Source of the DNA: Piscinibacter gummiphilus
Lineage (GTDB): Bacteria; Pseudomonadota; Gammaproteobacteria; Burkholderiales; Burkholderiaceae_C
Assembly: GCF_002116905.1 (NCBI RefSeq)
Contig: NZ_CP015118.1
Coordinates: 2,294,001 to 2,358,000, forward strand
Direction: 5' to 3'
DNA length: 64,000 nt
The position numbers and the translations under genes are program-made. Each line of letters starts with the position of its first letter. Positions within the stretch are counted from its first letter, which is position 1. A model generated the notes under the pieces. That model worked only from the letters and a program-made list of their open reading frames with translations. It had not been told where the DNA came from and did no database searches. Shown here in pieces: positions 20,318-35,300 of this stretch.

Positions 20318-23300
20318 TCAATTCCCGTCCACGATGAGCTTGGACTTGTTCAGCAGGTCCTGGATGATCTGCTGGTCCGTGTTCAACGCCCCACCCACCG
20401 TCAGGTCCACGCCGCTCAGCTTGATGGCCTGGTCCACGGCGCCGGCGTTGTAGCCGCCCGAGAACCCGCCCGTCGTGCTGATCTGGATCGTCGTGGTGTT
20501 GCCCGACGTCTCGAAGTGCAGGTAGTTGGTGAGGTTGCCGGTGGCCGCGCCGAGCGACGTTTCGCCCTGCAGCAGGTCGCGCAGGTCGAGCACGTCGCCA
20601 CCGGCGGAGGCCGCGGCGTTGTTGAAGTCGGTCACCGTGTCGACGGCCGGGGCACCCTTGACGCCCTGGTCCGCGAACTCCCAGCGGAAGACGTCGGAGT
20701 CGGCGCCGCCCGTGAGGAAGTCGTTGCCCTTGCCGCCCACCAGGATGTCCTTGCCGTTGCCGCCGTCGAGCGTGTCGTTGCCTTCGCCGCCGCGCAGGAT
20801 GTCGTTGCCGTCGTTCCCGTTGAGGATGTCGTTGCCGAGACCGCCCTCGAGGATGTCGTGGCCCGCACCGCCGTGGAGCGTGTCGTTGCCGGCGCCGCCC
20901 TGGATGTGGTCGTTGGCTGCGGTGCCCGTGATGGTTTCGCTGGCGTCCGTCCCGAACAGGTTGTTTGAGATCACGTTGAGCGTGAGCGTCGAACTGCTGC
21001 TCTGGTTGTCGGTGTCGGTCAGCGTGTAGCCGATGACCGTGGGCTCGACCGCCGTGGCGGCGTTGTCGACGTTGATGCTTTCGAACGTCAGGCCCGAGAT
21101 GTAGGCCGTGGCCGGGCTGTTCGCTTCGACCTCGATGCGGCCGATGTTGCCGTACTCGGTGGGCAGCGTGACGGTGCCTTCGGCCGAGCTGACGAACTGG
21201 CCCAGCAGCACGCCGGCCACGTCGTACATCGTGTACGTCAGCGCGCTGACGATGGCGGTCGCATTGTCGAGGTTGCTGCCCGTGGCGATGTTGAACTTCA
21301 CGCCCTGCACGCCTTGAGGGTGCGACGACTGCGAGAAGGTGAACACCAGGCGCTCCAGGGCCGCGAGGCTGCTGGCCGAGTTGTTCGCCGAAACGCCGAG
21401 GCCGCTCGTGCCGCTGCCGCTGTTGAGCACGACGGTGCCGACCGAGCCGTTCTGCTGGAAGGCCGTGATCGCCACGCCGTTCGCGTTGTTGTTGATGGCG
21501 CTGGTGTACGAGTTGGTCACCGCCGCCTTGTGCGGCGTGTCCGTCAGCGCCGCGGTGGGCGGGGTGTAGTCGTAGTAGCCCGTCTTGCTGAAGACGAGCT
21601 TGCTGCCGGCATTGGCCGTGCCCGAACCGGTCCAGGTGAGCTGGCCGTTCGCGATGACGTAGGTGTAGCCGGTGCCCGATCCCGTGCTGTTGACGAGCAG
21701 GTTGAACGTCTGCCCCTTGAAGCTGATGCTCGAGACCTGCGCGTTGTCGACGGCGTTGTCGACCCCGTCGCCTCTCGCGGAGAAGCTTGCCACGCCGCTG
21801 CCCAGGGCCAGGCCGCCGTCCGTGCCGGCGCCGGTGATCACGTTGCCTTCGAGGTGCGACTGGTTGATGTCCAGCGTGTCGGTGTCGGGGCGGGCGATGG
21901 GGGCGCCGTTGGCGATCACGAAGTTCAGGTTCGTGGGGGCCGTGACGTCGCCGTCGCCGTCCTTCGCGGTGAAGGTCAGCGTGAAGCTCTCGCCGTTCGC
22001 GGCCGTGCCGTTGGTGTAGTACGTGTAGTTGCCGGTGGTGAAGTTGAAGAGCAGCGTGCCCTTCGTGAAGCCGTTGGTGCTGTTCAGCGTGAGCATGTCG
22101 CCGCTGATCGTGGTGGTGGTGCCGCTCTGCGAGATCCGGTTGTTGGCCGCGTCGTAGGTGAACGTGACCACCTTGCCGGCGAGGGTCATGGTCATCGTGA
22201 CCACCTGGCCGCCGTCGGCGCCGAAGGCGCTGCCGATCGCGCTGCCCGACGTGGACACCACGTTGCCGCCATAGGCCGGCGGCACGGTGGCCAGCAGCGA
22301 CGAGCTCAGCTGGTTCAGGTCGGTGACGAGCACCGCGCCGTCCTTCGTGCCGCTGCCGTCGGCGTCCACGTTGTGGATGTTGTCGAGGGCCGTGGTGCTC
22401 GAGATGCCGGTGCCGATGCCGACGGCATACGACTGGACGCCGTTCTGTGCCGTGAACGCGTTGTAGATCGCGGTCTGGGCCGCGGTGTTGCCTTCACCAG
22501 GCGCTCCGTCGGACAGGAAGTAGGTGGTGTTCTTGACGTTCGTGTTGACGGTGCCGTAGGCCTCCTGGGCCTTGGCGAGGGCGGCTTCGTAGTCGGTGCC
22601 GCCGCTCGTGGTGCCGGTGATGCCGTTGATCGCTGCCTTCACCTGCGCCAGGGTGGTGTACGCGACGTTGTTCGGGTTCACGATGGACGCCGAACTCGAG
22701 AACGTGACGAGCTTGACCGAGACCGTCTGCGCCTGGCTGTAGTACTGCTCCACCAGTTCGATCAGCGCGGCCTTGGCCATGGCCAAGCGGGTGGTGGTGC
22801 CGGTCTGGTTGCCGTTGGCGTCCACGCTGCGCACCAGGCCGCCGTAGGCGGTGGTGGTCATGCTGCCGGAGATGTCGAGCACCAGCACGAGGTTGTACGT
22901 GGGCAGCGGCACCTGGGAGACGCTCACGGTGTGGTCCGCGACCTGCGGCTTGTCGTCGACGATGTCGACGTGCAGCACCGCTTCGTTGCCGTTGTTCGGC
23001 TTGTACGTGAAGTCCTCCGCCACGGACAGGTTGGTGGCGGCGGTGTTGTTGTTCGCGTTGGTCTCGAGCGTGTAGGTGTACGTGCCGTCGGACTGCACCA
23101 CGAGCTTGCCGAGCGGGCTGTCGATCGTGACCGAGCCGCCGCTCGCGATGTTGTACGTGGTGCCGCCGAACTTGACGTAGGACACTGACGTGGCGCCCGT
23201 GTCGTTCGCGATCAGCGAGCCGGTGGCCACCGTGGTGCCACCGCCCGTTCCGCCGGTCAGCGCGCTTTCATGCACGGTGGCGAAGTCGTCGCGGGCCTGC

Positions 23301-26300
23301 GACGTGGCGATCGTCACCGTGGCGGTGCTCGTCTGGCCGTCGTCGTCGGTCAGCGTGTACGTGAACGTGCCGTTGCCGGCCGCGCTCGGAGTGAAGGTGT
23401 ACGTTCCGTCGGCGTTGGTCACGAGCGTGCCGCCCGTGCCCGCGCTGACGGACGTGATGCGGGCGTGGTCGAGCAGCGTGTCGTTGGCGAGCAGCTGCGC
23501 CTTCGTCAGGATGATCGGCGTGCCGAGGGTCGTGCGGAACTGGTCCGCCACGGCCACAGGGGTGCCGTCGCTGACGGCGTTGACGTTGAAGGTCACCGTG
23601 TTCGGCACGGTGTCGTAGCCGCCGTTCGAATCGCCCACGCTGAAGGTGAACTTCGAGTAGTTCGCACCGTTGTCGTCCGGGTTCGGCACGAACGTGAGCT
23701 GGTTCCCGGCGATCTGGGCGGCCGTCACGATGGCGCCCTGCGTCACGGCCACGCCGTTCAGGTACAGCGTGCCGTTGGTGGGCAGCGTGTCGATGCGCAC
23801 CGTGGTCGGGTTGACGTTGTTGCCGTCTTCCTTGTCGTTCATCTGGAAGTTGGCGAGCGACAGCGTGAGGCGCGTGTCCTCGTTGGTCGTCAGCGTGACG
23901 TCGCGGCCCTCCGGCAGGTCGTTCACCGGCACCACGTTGACGGTGGTGGTGGCGAGGTTGCTGGTGTTCACGCCATCGGTCACCGTCACGGTGATGACGC
24001 GCGGCGTGTCGCTCGGGTTGTCGCTGCTGTTGGTGAACGTGATGTTGCGGATGCGCTCGATGTACTGGGCGAGGGTGCCGCTTCCCGAGATCTGGATGAC
24101 GATCGAGCCGGAGTTGTTGACCGTGTTGGTGACACGGACGCCGCCCACGTCGTTGCCGAGATTCAGGGCGTCTCCGTCCATCCGGTTCGTCAGCGTGATG
24201 GTCGCGCCAGCCATCGTCGTGCTGTCGGCGTCGGTGATCGTCATGTCCGTGTCGGCGATGGACACACCGCTGCCGCCCTGGCCTTCGGTGAACGTGACCG
24301 CGTAGTTCGCGCCCGTGGCGCCGCTCGAATTGTTGCCGTCCAGGTCGAGCACCGGGGTGGCCGTGTCGTTGTCGACGATGGTGGCGACGGCCTGGACCGA
24401 CGCGTTGGCCGTGCTGCCGCCCGTCCGGGTGGCGGTCAGCGTGAAGGTCTCGTTGCCCTCGTAGGCCGTGTCGTTGACGATCGGCGTGCGCACGAGCACC
24501 GAGGTGCTGTTCGCGGCGAACGTGGCCGACGTGGCGTTGGTCCAGGTCTGGCCGCCGTCGGTCGAGACCTGCAGGTTGGTGCCGGTGGTCGAACCGAAGT
24601 CCACGCCGCCGCCGGTGGCGGTGCCGTTGCCGAGTGCCAGGCCCACGGTGGTGGTCGACGGCGAGCCATGGCTCAGCTTGACCTCGAACACGGCGAAACC
24701 CGCGTCCTCGTTCACCGAGATCGGCGCGATGGACATCGTCGGGTCGTTGTCGAGGATCGTGGCCGTGCCGGTGGCGTCCGGGTTGGACGTCGTGCCGGCC
24801 GTGACGGTGGCCGTCAGCGAGAACTGCTCGTTGGCCTCGTCGATCGAGTCGTTGATGACCGCCGTGCGCACCAGCACCGACGTCGCGCCGTTGGCCGGGA
24901 AGGTGTAGGTCGTGCCGTTCTTCCAGGTCAGACCACCGTCGGTGGAGATCTGGAGGTTGTTGGCCGTGGTCGAGCCGTAGTCGACGCCGCCGCCGACGGC
25001 CGTGCCGTTGGCGAGGGTGAGGTTGACGGTGGTGTCGGTGGGTGCCGGGGCACTCAGCTTGACCTCGAACACCATGAACGGGATGGACTCCGCGACGGTC
25101 GGGCTCGAGACCGACAGCGACGGGAAGTCGTTGTCGACGATCGTGGTCGTGACGGCGCTGCTGGCCGGGTTGACCGCGAGTTGCTCGAACCCGCCGCCCG
25201 TGGCGCCACCGATGGTCACGGTGAAGTTCTCGGCGCCTTCGATCAGCGTGTCGTCGATGGTCGCGATGTCGAAGTTCACGCTCGACGAGTTCGCCGGGAT
25301 CGTGACGGTCGTCTGGCCGGTGAAGTCGACGCCGTTGGCGGCCGTGCCGGAGTAGGTCAGCGTGACCGTCACCGTGCTGGTCGGCGGGTTGGTCAGCGAC
25401 AGCGTGTAGTGGGCGGTGCCACCTTCGGTCACCGACGCGTCGCCGGTGAGGCTGATGCGGGTGATGTCGCTGTCGTCGGTGACGGTGGTCGTGGCGGTGG
25501 ACGTGGTGGTCACCGCCTCGAAATTGCCGCCCGAGGTGCCCGTGATGGACACGACGGTGTCCACGTTGCCCTGCGCATAGGCATCGTCCGCACGCACCGC
25601 GATGGCGGGGCCGGTGAAGGAGCTCTGGCCCACCGGGATCGTGATCGTCTGGCCGTTGGACAGCGTCACCGCGAACGGCGAGCCGGTGACGGCGTGGTTG
25701 ACCGAGACTGTGTAGGTGAGGGCGCCGCCTTCGGCGATCGAGGTGGCCGACGGCGTGACGGTGACGATGGTCGCGTCGGCGTCGTCGTGCACCACGGAGG
25801 AGGCGGTGCCGGTGGTGTCGAGCGACTCGAAGTTGCCACCGGACTTGCCGGTGATGGTGACGTCGAGCTGCTGGTCGCCCTGCTTGTAGAAGTCGTCGGC
25901 GCGAACGGCGTACGGATCGGACGTGCCCGTGGTCTGGCCGACGGGGATCGTGACGGTCTGGCCATTGGACAGCGTCAGCGTGAGCGGCGAACCGGCGACG
26001 GCGTTGCTCAGCGTGACGGTGTAGACGATCGAGCCGCCTTCGGTGACGTTGGCCGCCGACGGGGTGATCGTCAGCGTCGTCGGAGCGCCGCCGTCGGTGA
26101 CGGTGGTGGTCGCGGTGGACGTCTTGTCGATGGCTTCGAAGTTGCCACCCGAGGTGTCGTCGATCTTGACGATCGTGTCGACATTGCCCTGGGCTTGCGC
26201 ATCGTCCGGACGCACGGCGATGGCCGGGCCGGTGGCCGAGCTCTGGCCCACCGGGATCGTGATCGTCTGGCCGTTGGACAGCGTGACCAAGAACGGCGTG

Positions 26301-29300
26301 TCGGTGACGGCGTGGTTGACCGAGACCGTGTAGGTGATGCTGCCGCCTTCGGCGACGGTGGTGACCGACGGCGTCACGGTGACGACCGTGGCGTCGGCAT
26401 CGTCGTGGACGACGGTGGTCGCGGTGCCGGTGGTGTTCAGCGACTCGAAGTTGCCGCCGGACTTGCCGGTGACGGTGACGTCGAGCTGCTGGTCGCCCTG
26501 CTTGTAGAAGTCGTCCGCGCGGACGGTGTAGGCGGCCGTCGTGCCGGTGGTCTGGCCGACAGGGATCGTGACGGTCTGGCCGTTGGACAGGGTGAGCGTC
26601 AGCGGCGTGCCGGCGACGGCGTGGCTCAGCGTGACGGTGTAGACGATCGAGCCGCCTTCGGTGACGTTGGCCGCCGACGGGGTGATCGTCAGCGTGGTGT
26701 CCGCACCGCCATCGGTGACGGTGGTCGTGGCCGTGGAGGTCTTGTCGACAGCCTCGAAGTTACCGCCGGAGGTGTCGTCGATCTTGACGACCGTGTCGAC
26801 GTTGCCCTGGGCTTGCGCATCGTCCGGACGCACCGGGATGGCCGGGCCGGTGGCCGAACTCTGGCCCACGGGGATGGAGATCGTCTGGCCGTTGGACAGC
26901 GTCACGACGAACGGGGTGCCGGTGACCGGGTGGTTGACGGACACGGTGTAGGTCAGCGAGCCCCCTTCGGCGATGGTGCCGGCCGACGGCGTGACCGTGA
27001 CGACCGTCTGGTCGGCATCGTCGTGCACGACGGAGGTCGCCGTGCCGGTGGTGTCGAGCGACTCGAAATTGCCACCGGTCTTGCCGGTGACGGTGACGTC
27101 GAGCTGTTGGTCGCCTTGTTTGTAGAAGTCGTCCGCACGCACGGCGTACGGATCGGTCGTGCCCGTCGTCTGGCCCACGGGGATCGTCACGGTCTGGCCG
27201 TTGGACAGCGTGAGCGTCAGCGGCGTGCCGGCGACGGCGCTGCTCAGCGTGACGGTGTAGATGATCGAGCCGCCTTCGGTGACGTTCGCGGCGGACGGGG
27301 TGATCGTCAGCGTCGTGGCGACGCCGCCATCCGTGACGGTGGTCGTGGCGGTCGAGGTCGTGTCGACGGCCTCGAAGTTGCCGCCCGACGTGCCGTCGAT
27401 CTTCACGACGGTGTCGACGTTGCCCTGGGCTTGCGCATCGTCCGGACGCACCGGGATGGCCGGGCCGGTGGCCGAGCTCTGGCCCACGGGGATGGAGATC
27501 GTCTGGCCGTTGGACAGCGTGACGGCGAACGGGGTGCCGGTGACCGGGTGGTTGACCGAAACCGTGTAGGTCAGCGAACCGCCTTCGGCGATGGTGCCGG
27601 CCGACGGCGTGACGGTGACGACCGTCTGGTCGGCATCGTCGTGCACGACGGTGGTCGCGGTGCCTGCGGTGTTCAGCGATTCGAACGTGCCACCGGACTT
27701 GCCGGTGATCGTCACGTCGAGTTGCTGGTCGCCCTGCTTGTAGAAGTCGTCTGCGCGGACGGCGTACGCGCCGGTGGAGGCGTGGTTCTCGCCCACCGGG
27801 ATCGTGACGGTCTGGCCGTTCGACAGCGTCAGTGTCAGCGGCGTGCCCTGGACGGTGTTGCTCAGGGTGACGGTGTAGACGATCGAGCCGCCTTCGGTGA
27901 CGTTCGCGGCCGAAGCCGTGAGGGTCAGCGTGGTGATGGCGCCGCTGTCGGTGACGGTGGTGGACGTGGTGGACGTGGTGTCCACGGCCTCGAAGTTGCC
28001 GCCGGAGGTGCCGTCGATCTTGACGACGGTGTCCTCGTTGCCTTGCGACTGGGCGTCGGCGGGACGCACGTCGATGGCGGGGCCGGTGGCCGAGCTCTGG
28101 CCCACGGGGATCGAGATCGTCTGGCCGTTGGAGAGCGTCACGACGAACGGGGTGCCCGTGACGGGGTGGTTCACCGAGACCGTGTAGGTCAGCGAACCGC
28201 CTTCGGCGATCACCGTGTCGGAGGCCTTGACCGTGACGATGGTCTGGTCGGCGTCGTCGTGCACGACGGAGGTCGCGGTGCCGGTGGTGTCGAGCGACTC
28301 GAAGTTGCCACCGGACTTGCCCGTGACGGTCACGTCGAGCTGCTGGTCACCCTGCTTGTAGAAATCGTCCGCACGCACGGCGTACGGATCGGTGTGGCCC
28401 GTGGTCTGGCCGACGGGGATCGTGACGGTCTGTCCGTTGGACAGCGTCAGCGTCAGCGGGGTGCCGGCCACGGCATTGCTCAACGTGACCGTGTAGGTGA
28501 TCGAGCCCCCTTCGGTGACGTTCGCGGCGGACGGGGTGATCGTCAGCGTCGTTGCAGCGCCACCGTCCGAGACGGTGGTGGTGGCCGTGGAGGTCGCATC
28601 GACGGCCTCGAAGTTGCCGCCCGACGTGCCGTCGATCTTGACGACGGTGTCGACGTTGCCCTGAGCCTGTGCATCGTCCGGGCGCACGGCGATGGCGGGG
28701 CCGGTGGCCGAGCTCTGGCCGACGGGGATCGTGATGGTCTGGCCGTTGGACAGCGTGACCGTGAAGTCGGTGCCCTTGACCTCGTGGTTCACCGAGACGG
28801 TGTAGGTGATGGTGCCACCTTCGGCCACGGTGGTGACCGACGGCGACACGGTGACGACCGTCTGGTCGGCATCGTCGTGCACGACGGAGGTCGCCGTGCC
28901 GGTGGTGTCGAGCGACTCGAAGTTGCCGCCGGTCTTGCCGGTGACGGTCACGTCCAGTTGCTGGTCACCCTGCTTGTAGACGTCGTCGGCGCGCACGGCA
29001 TACGGATCGGTCGTGCCAGTCGTCTGGCCGACGGGGATGGTCACGGTCTGGCCGTTCGACAGGGTCAGCGTCAGCGGCGTGCCGGCGACGGCGTTGCTCA
29101 GCGTGACCGTGTAGATGATCGAGCCGCCCTCGGTGACGTTGGCGGCGGAGGGGGTGATCGTCAGCGTCGTGGCGATGCCGCCATCGGTGACGGTGGTCGT
29201 GGCGGTGGAGGTCGTGTCGACGGCTTCGAAGTTGCCGCCGGACGTGCCATCGATCTTCACGACGGTGTCGACGCTGCCCTGGACTTGCGCATCGTCCGGA

Positions 29301-32300
29301 CGCACGGCGATGGCCGGGCCCGTGACGGAACTCTGGCCCACGGGGATCGTGATGACCTGGCCGTTGGACAGGGTGACCGTGAAGTCCGAGCCCTTGACCT
29401 CGTGATTGACCGAGACGGTGTAGCTGATGGTGCCGCCTTCGGCGACCGTGGTGACCGACGGCGTCACCGTGACGATCGTCTGGTCGGCGTCGTCGTGGAC
29501 CGTGGTGGTCGCGGTGCCGGTGGTGTCGAGCGACTCGAAGTTGCCGCCGGTCTTGCCGGTGACCGTGACGTCGAGTTGCTGGTCACCCTGCTTGTAGAAG
29601 TCGTCCGCACGCACGGCGTACGGATCGGTCGTGCCCGTCGTCTGGCCGACGGGGATCGTCACGGTCTGGCCGTTGGACAGCGTGAGCGTCAGCGGGGTGC
29701 CGGCGACGGCGTTGCTCAGCGTGACGGTGTAGACGATCGAGCCGCCTTCGGTGACGTTCGCCGCGGACGCGGTGATCGTCAGGGTCGTGGGGGCGCCGCC
29801 ATCGGTGACGGTGGTGGTCGCGGTGGACGTCTTGTCGATGGCTTCGAAGTTGCCACCCGAGGTGTCGTCGATCTTGACGACCGTGTCGAGGCTGCCCTGG
29901 GCCTGCGCGTCGTCCGGACGCACGGCGATCGCCGGGCCGGTGGCCGAGCTCTGGCCCACGGGGATCGTGATCGTCTGGCCGTTGGACAGCGTGACGGTGA
30001 AGTCCGAGCCCTTGACCTCGTGGTTCACCGAGACCGTGTAGGTCAGCGAACCGCCTTCGGCGATGGTGCCGGCGGACGGGGTGACGGTGACGATCGTCTG
30101 GTCGGCGTCGTCGGACACCGTGGTGGTGGCCGTGCCCGTGGTGTCGAGCGACTCGAAGTTGCCGCCGGACTTGCCGGAGACCGTCACATCGAGGGTCTCG
30201 TCGCCTTGCTTGTAGAAGTCGTCCGCGCGCACCGCGTACGGATCGGTGGTGCCCGTGGTCTGGCCGACCGGGATCGTGACGGTCTGGCCGTTGGACAGCG
30301 TGAGCGTCAGCGGGGTGCCGGCGACGGCGTTGCTCAGCGTGACCGTGTAGACGATCGAGCCGCCTTCGGTGACGTTGGCCGCCGACGGGGTGATCGTCAG
30401 CGTCGTCGGAGCGCCGCCGTCGGTGACGGTGGTGGTCGCGGTGGACGTCTTGTCGATGGCTTCGAAGTTGCCACCCGAGGTGTCGTCGATCTTGACGATC
30501 GTGTCGACATTGCCCTGGGCTTGCGCATCGTCCGGACGCACGGCGATGGCCGGGCCGGTGGCCGAGCTCTGGCCCACCGGGATCGTGATCGTCTGGCCGT
30601 TGGACAGCGTGACAGAGAAAGGCGTGTCCTTGACTTCGTGGTTCACCGAGACGGTGTACGCGATGGTGCCGCCTTCGGCCACGGTCGACACGGACGGCGT
30701 GACGGTGACGACCGTCTGGTCGGCGTCGTCGTGCACGACGGTCGTGGCGGTGCCGGTGGTGTCGAGGGACTCGAAGTTGCCGCCGGACTTGCCGGAGACC
30801 GTCACATCGAGGGTCTCGTCGCCTTGCTTGTAGAAGTCGTCCGCGCGAACGGCGTAGGCCGCTGTCGTGCCCGTGGTCTGGCCCACGGGGATCGTGACGG
30901 TCTGGCCGTTCGACAGCGTCAGCGTGAGCGGCGTGCCGGCGACGGCGTTGCTCAGCGTGACGGTGTAGACGATCGAACCGCCTTCGGTGACGTTGGCGGC
31001 CGACGGGGTGATCGTCAGCGTCGTCGGGGCGCCGCCGTCGGTGACGGTGGTCGTGGCCGTGGAGGTCTTGTCGATGGCTTCGAAGTTGCCGCCCGAGGTG
31101 TCGTCGATCTTGACGACGGTGTCGACATTGCCCTGGGCTTGCGCATCGTCCGGGCGCACGGCGATCGCCGGGCCGGTGGCCGAACTCTGGCCCACGGGGA
31201 TCGTGATGACCTGGCCGTTGGACAGCGTGACGGTGAAGTCCGAGCCCTTGACCTCGTGGTTCACCGAGACCGTGTAGGTCAGCGAGCCGCCTTCGGCGAT
31301 GGTGCCGGCCGACGGCGTGACGGTGACGACCGTCTGGTCGGCATCGTCGTGCACCACTGTCGTGGCGGTGCCGGTGGTGTCGAGGGACTCGAAGTTGCCG
31401 CCGGACTTGCCGGAGACCGTCACATCGAGGGTCTCGTCACCTTGCTTGTAGACGTCGTCCGCACGCACGGCGTACGGATCGGTGGTGCCCGTGGTCTGGC
31501 CGACGGGGATCGTGACGGTCTGGCCATTGGACAGCGTCAGCGTGAGCGGCGTGCCGGCGACGGCGTTGCTCAGCGTGACGGTGTAGACGATCGAGCCACC
31601 TTCGGTGACGTTGGCCGCGGACGGGGTGATCGTCAGCGTGGTGTCCGCACCGCCATCGGTGACGGTGGTCGTGGCCGTGGAGGTCTTGTCCACCGCCTCG
31701 AAGTTACCGCCGGAGGTGTCGTCGATCTTGACGACCGTGTCGACGTTGCCCTGCGCCTGCGCATCGTCCGGGCGCACGGCGATCGCCGGGCCGGTGGCCG
31801 AACTCTGGCCCACGGGGATCGTGATGACCTGGCCGTTGGACAGCGTGACGGTGAAGTCCGAACCCTTGACTTCGTGGTTCACCGAGACGGTGTAGGTCAG
31901 CGAACCGCCTTCGGCGATGGTGCCGGCGGACGGGGTGACGGTGACGATCGTCTGGTCGGCGTCGTCGGACACCGTGGTGGTGGCCGTGCCCGTGGTGTCG
32001 AGCGACTCGAAGTTGCCGCCGGACTTGCCGGAGACCGTCACATCGAGGGTCTCGTCGCCTTGCTTGTAGAAGTCGTCCGCGCGCACCGCGTACGGGTCGG
32101 TGGTGCCCGTGGTCTGGCCGACCGGGATCGTGACGGTCTGGCCGTTGGACAGCGTGAGCGTCAGCGGCGTGCCGGCCACGGCGTTGCTCAGCGTGACCGT
32201 GTAGACGATCGAGCCGCCTTCGGTGACGTTGGCCGCCGACGGGGTGATCGTCAGCGTCGTCGGAGCGCCGCCGTCGGTGACGGTGGTGGTCGCGGTGGAC

Positions 32301-35300
32301 GTCTTGTCGATGGCTTCGAAGTTGCCACCCGAGGTGTCGTCGATCTTGACGACGGTGTTCACACTGCCCTGGACTTGCGCGTCGTCCGGACGCACGGCGA
32401 TGGCCGGGCCGGTGACGGAGCTTTCGCCGACGGGAATCGTGATGACCTGGCCGTTCGAGAGGGTGACGACGAAGTCGGTGCCCTTGACCTCGTGATTGAC
32501 GGACACCGTGTAGCTGATCGTGCCGCCTTCTGCCACGGTCGACACGGACGGCGTCACGGTGACGACCGTCTGGTCGGCATCGTCGTGCACGACGGTGGTG
32601 GCGGTGCCGGTGGTGTCGAGGGACTCGAAGTTGCCGCCCGACTTGCCGGAGACCGTCACGTCGAGTTGTTCGTCGCCTTGCTTGTAGAAGTCGTCCGCGC
32701 GCACCGCGTACGGATCGGTGGTGCCGGTGGTCTGGCCGACCGGGATCGTGACCGTCTGGCCGTTCGAAAGCGTCAGCGTCAGCGGCGTGCCGGCGACGGC
32801 GTTGCTCAGCGTGACGGTGTAGACGATCGAGCCACCTTCGGTGACGTTGGCCGCGGACGGGGTGATCGTCAGCGTGGTGTCCGCACCGCCATCGGTGACG
32901 GTGGTCGTGGCCGTGGAGGTCTTGTCCACCGCCTCGAAGTTGCCGCCGGAGGTGTCGTCGATCTTGACGACCGTGTCGACGTTGCCCTGCGCCTGCGCAT
33001 CGTCCGGGCGCACGGCGATCGCCGTGCCGGTGGCCGAACTCTGGCCCACGGGGATCGTGATGACCTGGCCGTTGGACAGCGTGACGGTGAAGTCCGAACC
33101 CTTGACTTCGTGGTTCACCGAGACGGTGTAGGTCAGCGAGCCACCTTCGGCGATGGTGCCGGCGGACGGGGTGACGGTGACGATCGTCTGGTCGGCGTCG
33201 TCGGACACCGTGGTGGTGGCCGTGCCCGTGGTGTCGAGCGACTCGAAGTTGCCGCCGGACTTGCCGGAGACCGTCACGTCGAGCTGTTCGTCACCTTGCT
33301 TGTAGACGTCGTCCGCACGCACGGCGTACGGATCGGTGGTGCCCGTGGTCTGGCCGACGGGGATCGTGACCGTCTGGCCGTTCGACAGGGTCAGCGTCAG
33401 CGGGGTGCCGGCGACGGCGTTGCTCAGCGTGACGGTGTAGACGATCGAGCCGCCTTCGGTGACGTTCGCCGCGGACGCGGTGATCGTCAGGGTCGTGGGG
33501 GCGCCGCCATCGGTGACGGTGGTGGTCGCGGTGGAGGTCTTGTCGATGGCTTCGAAATTGCCGCCGGACGTGCCGTCGATCTTGACGACCGTGTCCACGC
33601 TGCCTTGGGCCTGCGCGTCGTCCGGACGCACGGCGATCGCCGGGCCGGTGGCCGAGCTCTGGCCCACCGGGATCGTGATGGTCTGGCCGTTGGACAGGGT
33701 GACGACGAAGTCGGAGCCCTTGACCTCGTGGTTCACCGAGACCGTGTAGGTCAGCGAGCCGCCTTCGGCGATGGTGCCGGCGGACGGCGTGACGGTGACG
33801 ATGGTCTCGTCGGCATCGTCGCGGACGGTGCTGGAGGCCGTGCCATCCGTGTCGAGCGCCTCGAAGTTGCCGCCGGTGTGGCCGGTGACGGTGACGTCCA
33901 GCGCCTCGTCGCCTTGCTGGTAGACGTCGTCGGCACGGACCGCGTACGGGTCCGTCATGCCGGTGGTCTGGCCCACGGGGATCGTGACGGTCTGCCCGTT
34001 CGAGAGGGTGAGCGTCAGCGGCGAGCCGGCGACGGCGTTGCTCAGCGTGACGGTGTAGACGATCGAACCGCCTTCGGTGACCGATGTCGCCGACGGCGTG
34101 ATGGTCAGCGAGGTGATGACGCCGCTGTCGGTGACGACGGTCGTCGCGGTGGAGGTCTTGTCGACGGCCTCGAAGTTGCCGCCGGACGTGTCGTCGATCT
34201 TGACGACGGTGGTCTCGTTGCCTTGCGACTGGGCATCGGCAGGGCGCACGTCGATGGCCGGTCCGGTGGCCGAGCTCTGGCCCACGGGGATCGTGATCGT
34301 CTGGCCGTTGGAGAGCGTCACGACGAACGGCGTGCCGGTGACCGGGTGGTTGACCGAGACGGTGTACGTGAGCGAACCGCCCTCGGCGATCATCGAATCG
34401 GACGCCTTGACCGTGACGATGGTCTGGTCGGCGTCGTCGTGCACGACGGAGGTCGCGGTGCCAGTGGTGTCCAGCGACTCGAAGTTGCCACCGGTCTTGC
34501 CGGTGACGGTGACGTCGAGCTGTTGGTCGCCTTGTTTGTAGAAGTCGTCCGCACGCACGGCGTACGGATCGGTGGTGCCGGTGGTCTGGCCCACGGGGAT
34601 CGTGACGGTCTGGCCGTTCGACAGGGTCAGCGTCAGCGGCGTGCCGGCGACGGCGTTGCTCAGCGTGACGGTGTAGGTGATCGAGCCACCTTCGGTGACG
34701 TTGGCCGCGGACGGGGTGATCGTCAGCGTCGTCGGAGCGCCGCCGTCGGTGACGGTGGTGGTCGCGGTAGAGGTCTTGTCGATGGCCTCGAAGTTGCCGC
34801 CCGAGGTGTCGTCGATCTTGACGACCGTGTCGAGGCTGCCCTGGGCCTGGGCGTCGTCCGGACGCACGGGGATGGCGGGACCGGTGGCCGAGCTCTGGCC
34901 CACGGGGATCGTGATGGTCTGGCCGTTGGACAGGGTGACGACGAAGTCGGAGCCCTTGACCTCGTGGTTCACCGAGACCGTGTAGGTCAGCGAACCGCCC
35001 TCGGCGATGGTGCCGGCGGACGCCGTGACGGTGACGACGGTCTGGTCGGCGTCGTCGGACACCGTGGTGGTGGCCGTGCCCGTGGTGTCGAGCGATTCGA
35101 AGTTGCCGCCGGACTTGCCGGAGACCGTCACGTCGAGGGTCTCGTCACCTTGTTGGTAGAAGTCGTCCGCGCGCACGGCGTACGGGGCCGTCGTGCCGGT
35201 GGTCTGGCCGACCGGGATCGTGACGGTCTGGCCGTTGGACAGCGTGAGCGTGAGCGGCGTGCCGGCGACGGCGTTGCTCAGCGTGACGGTGTAGGTGATC

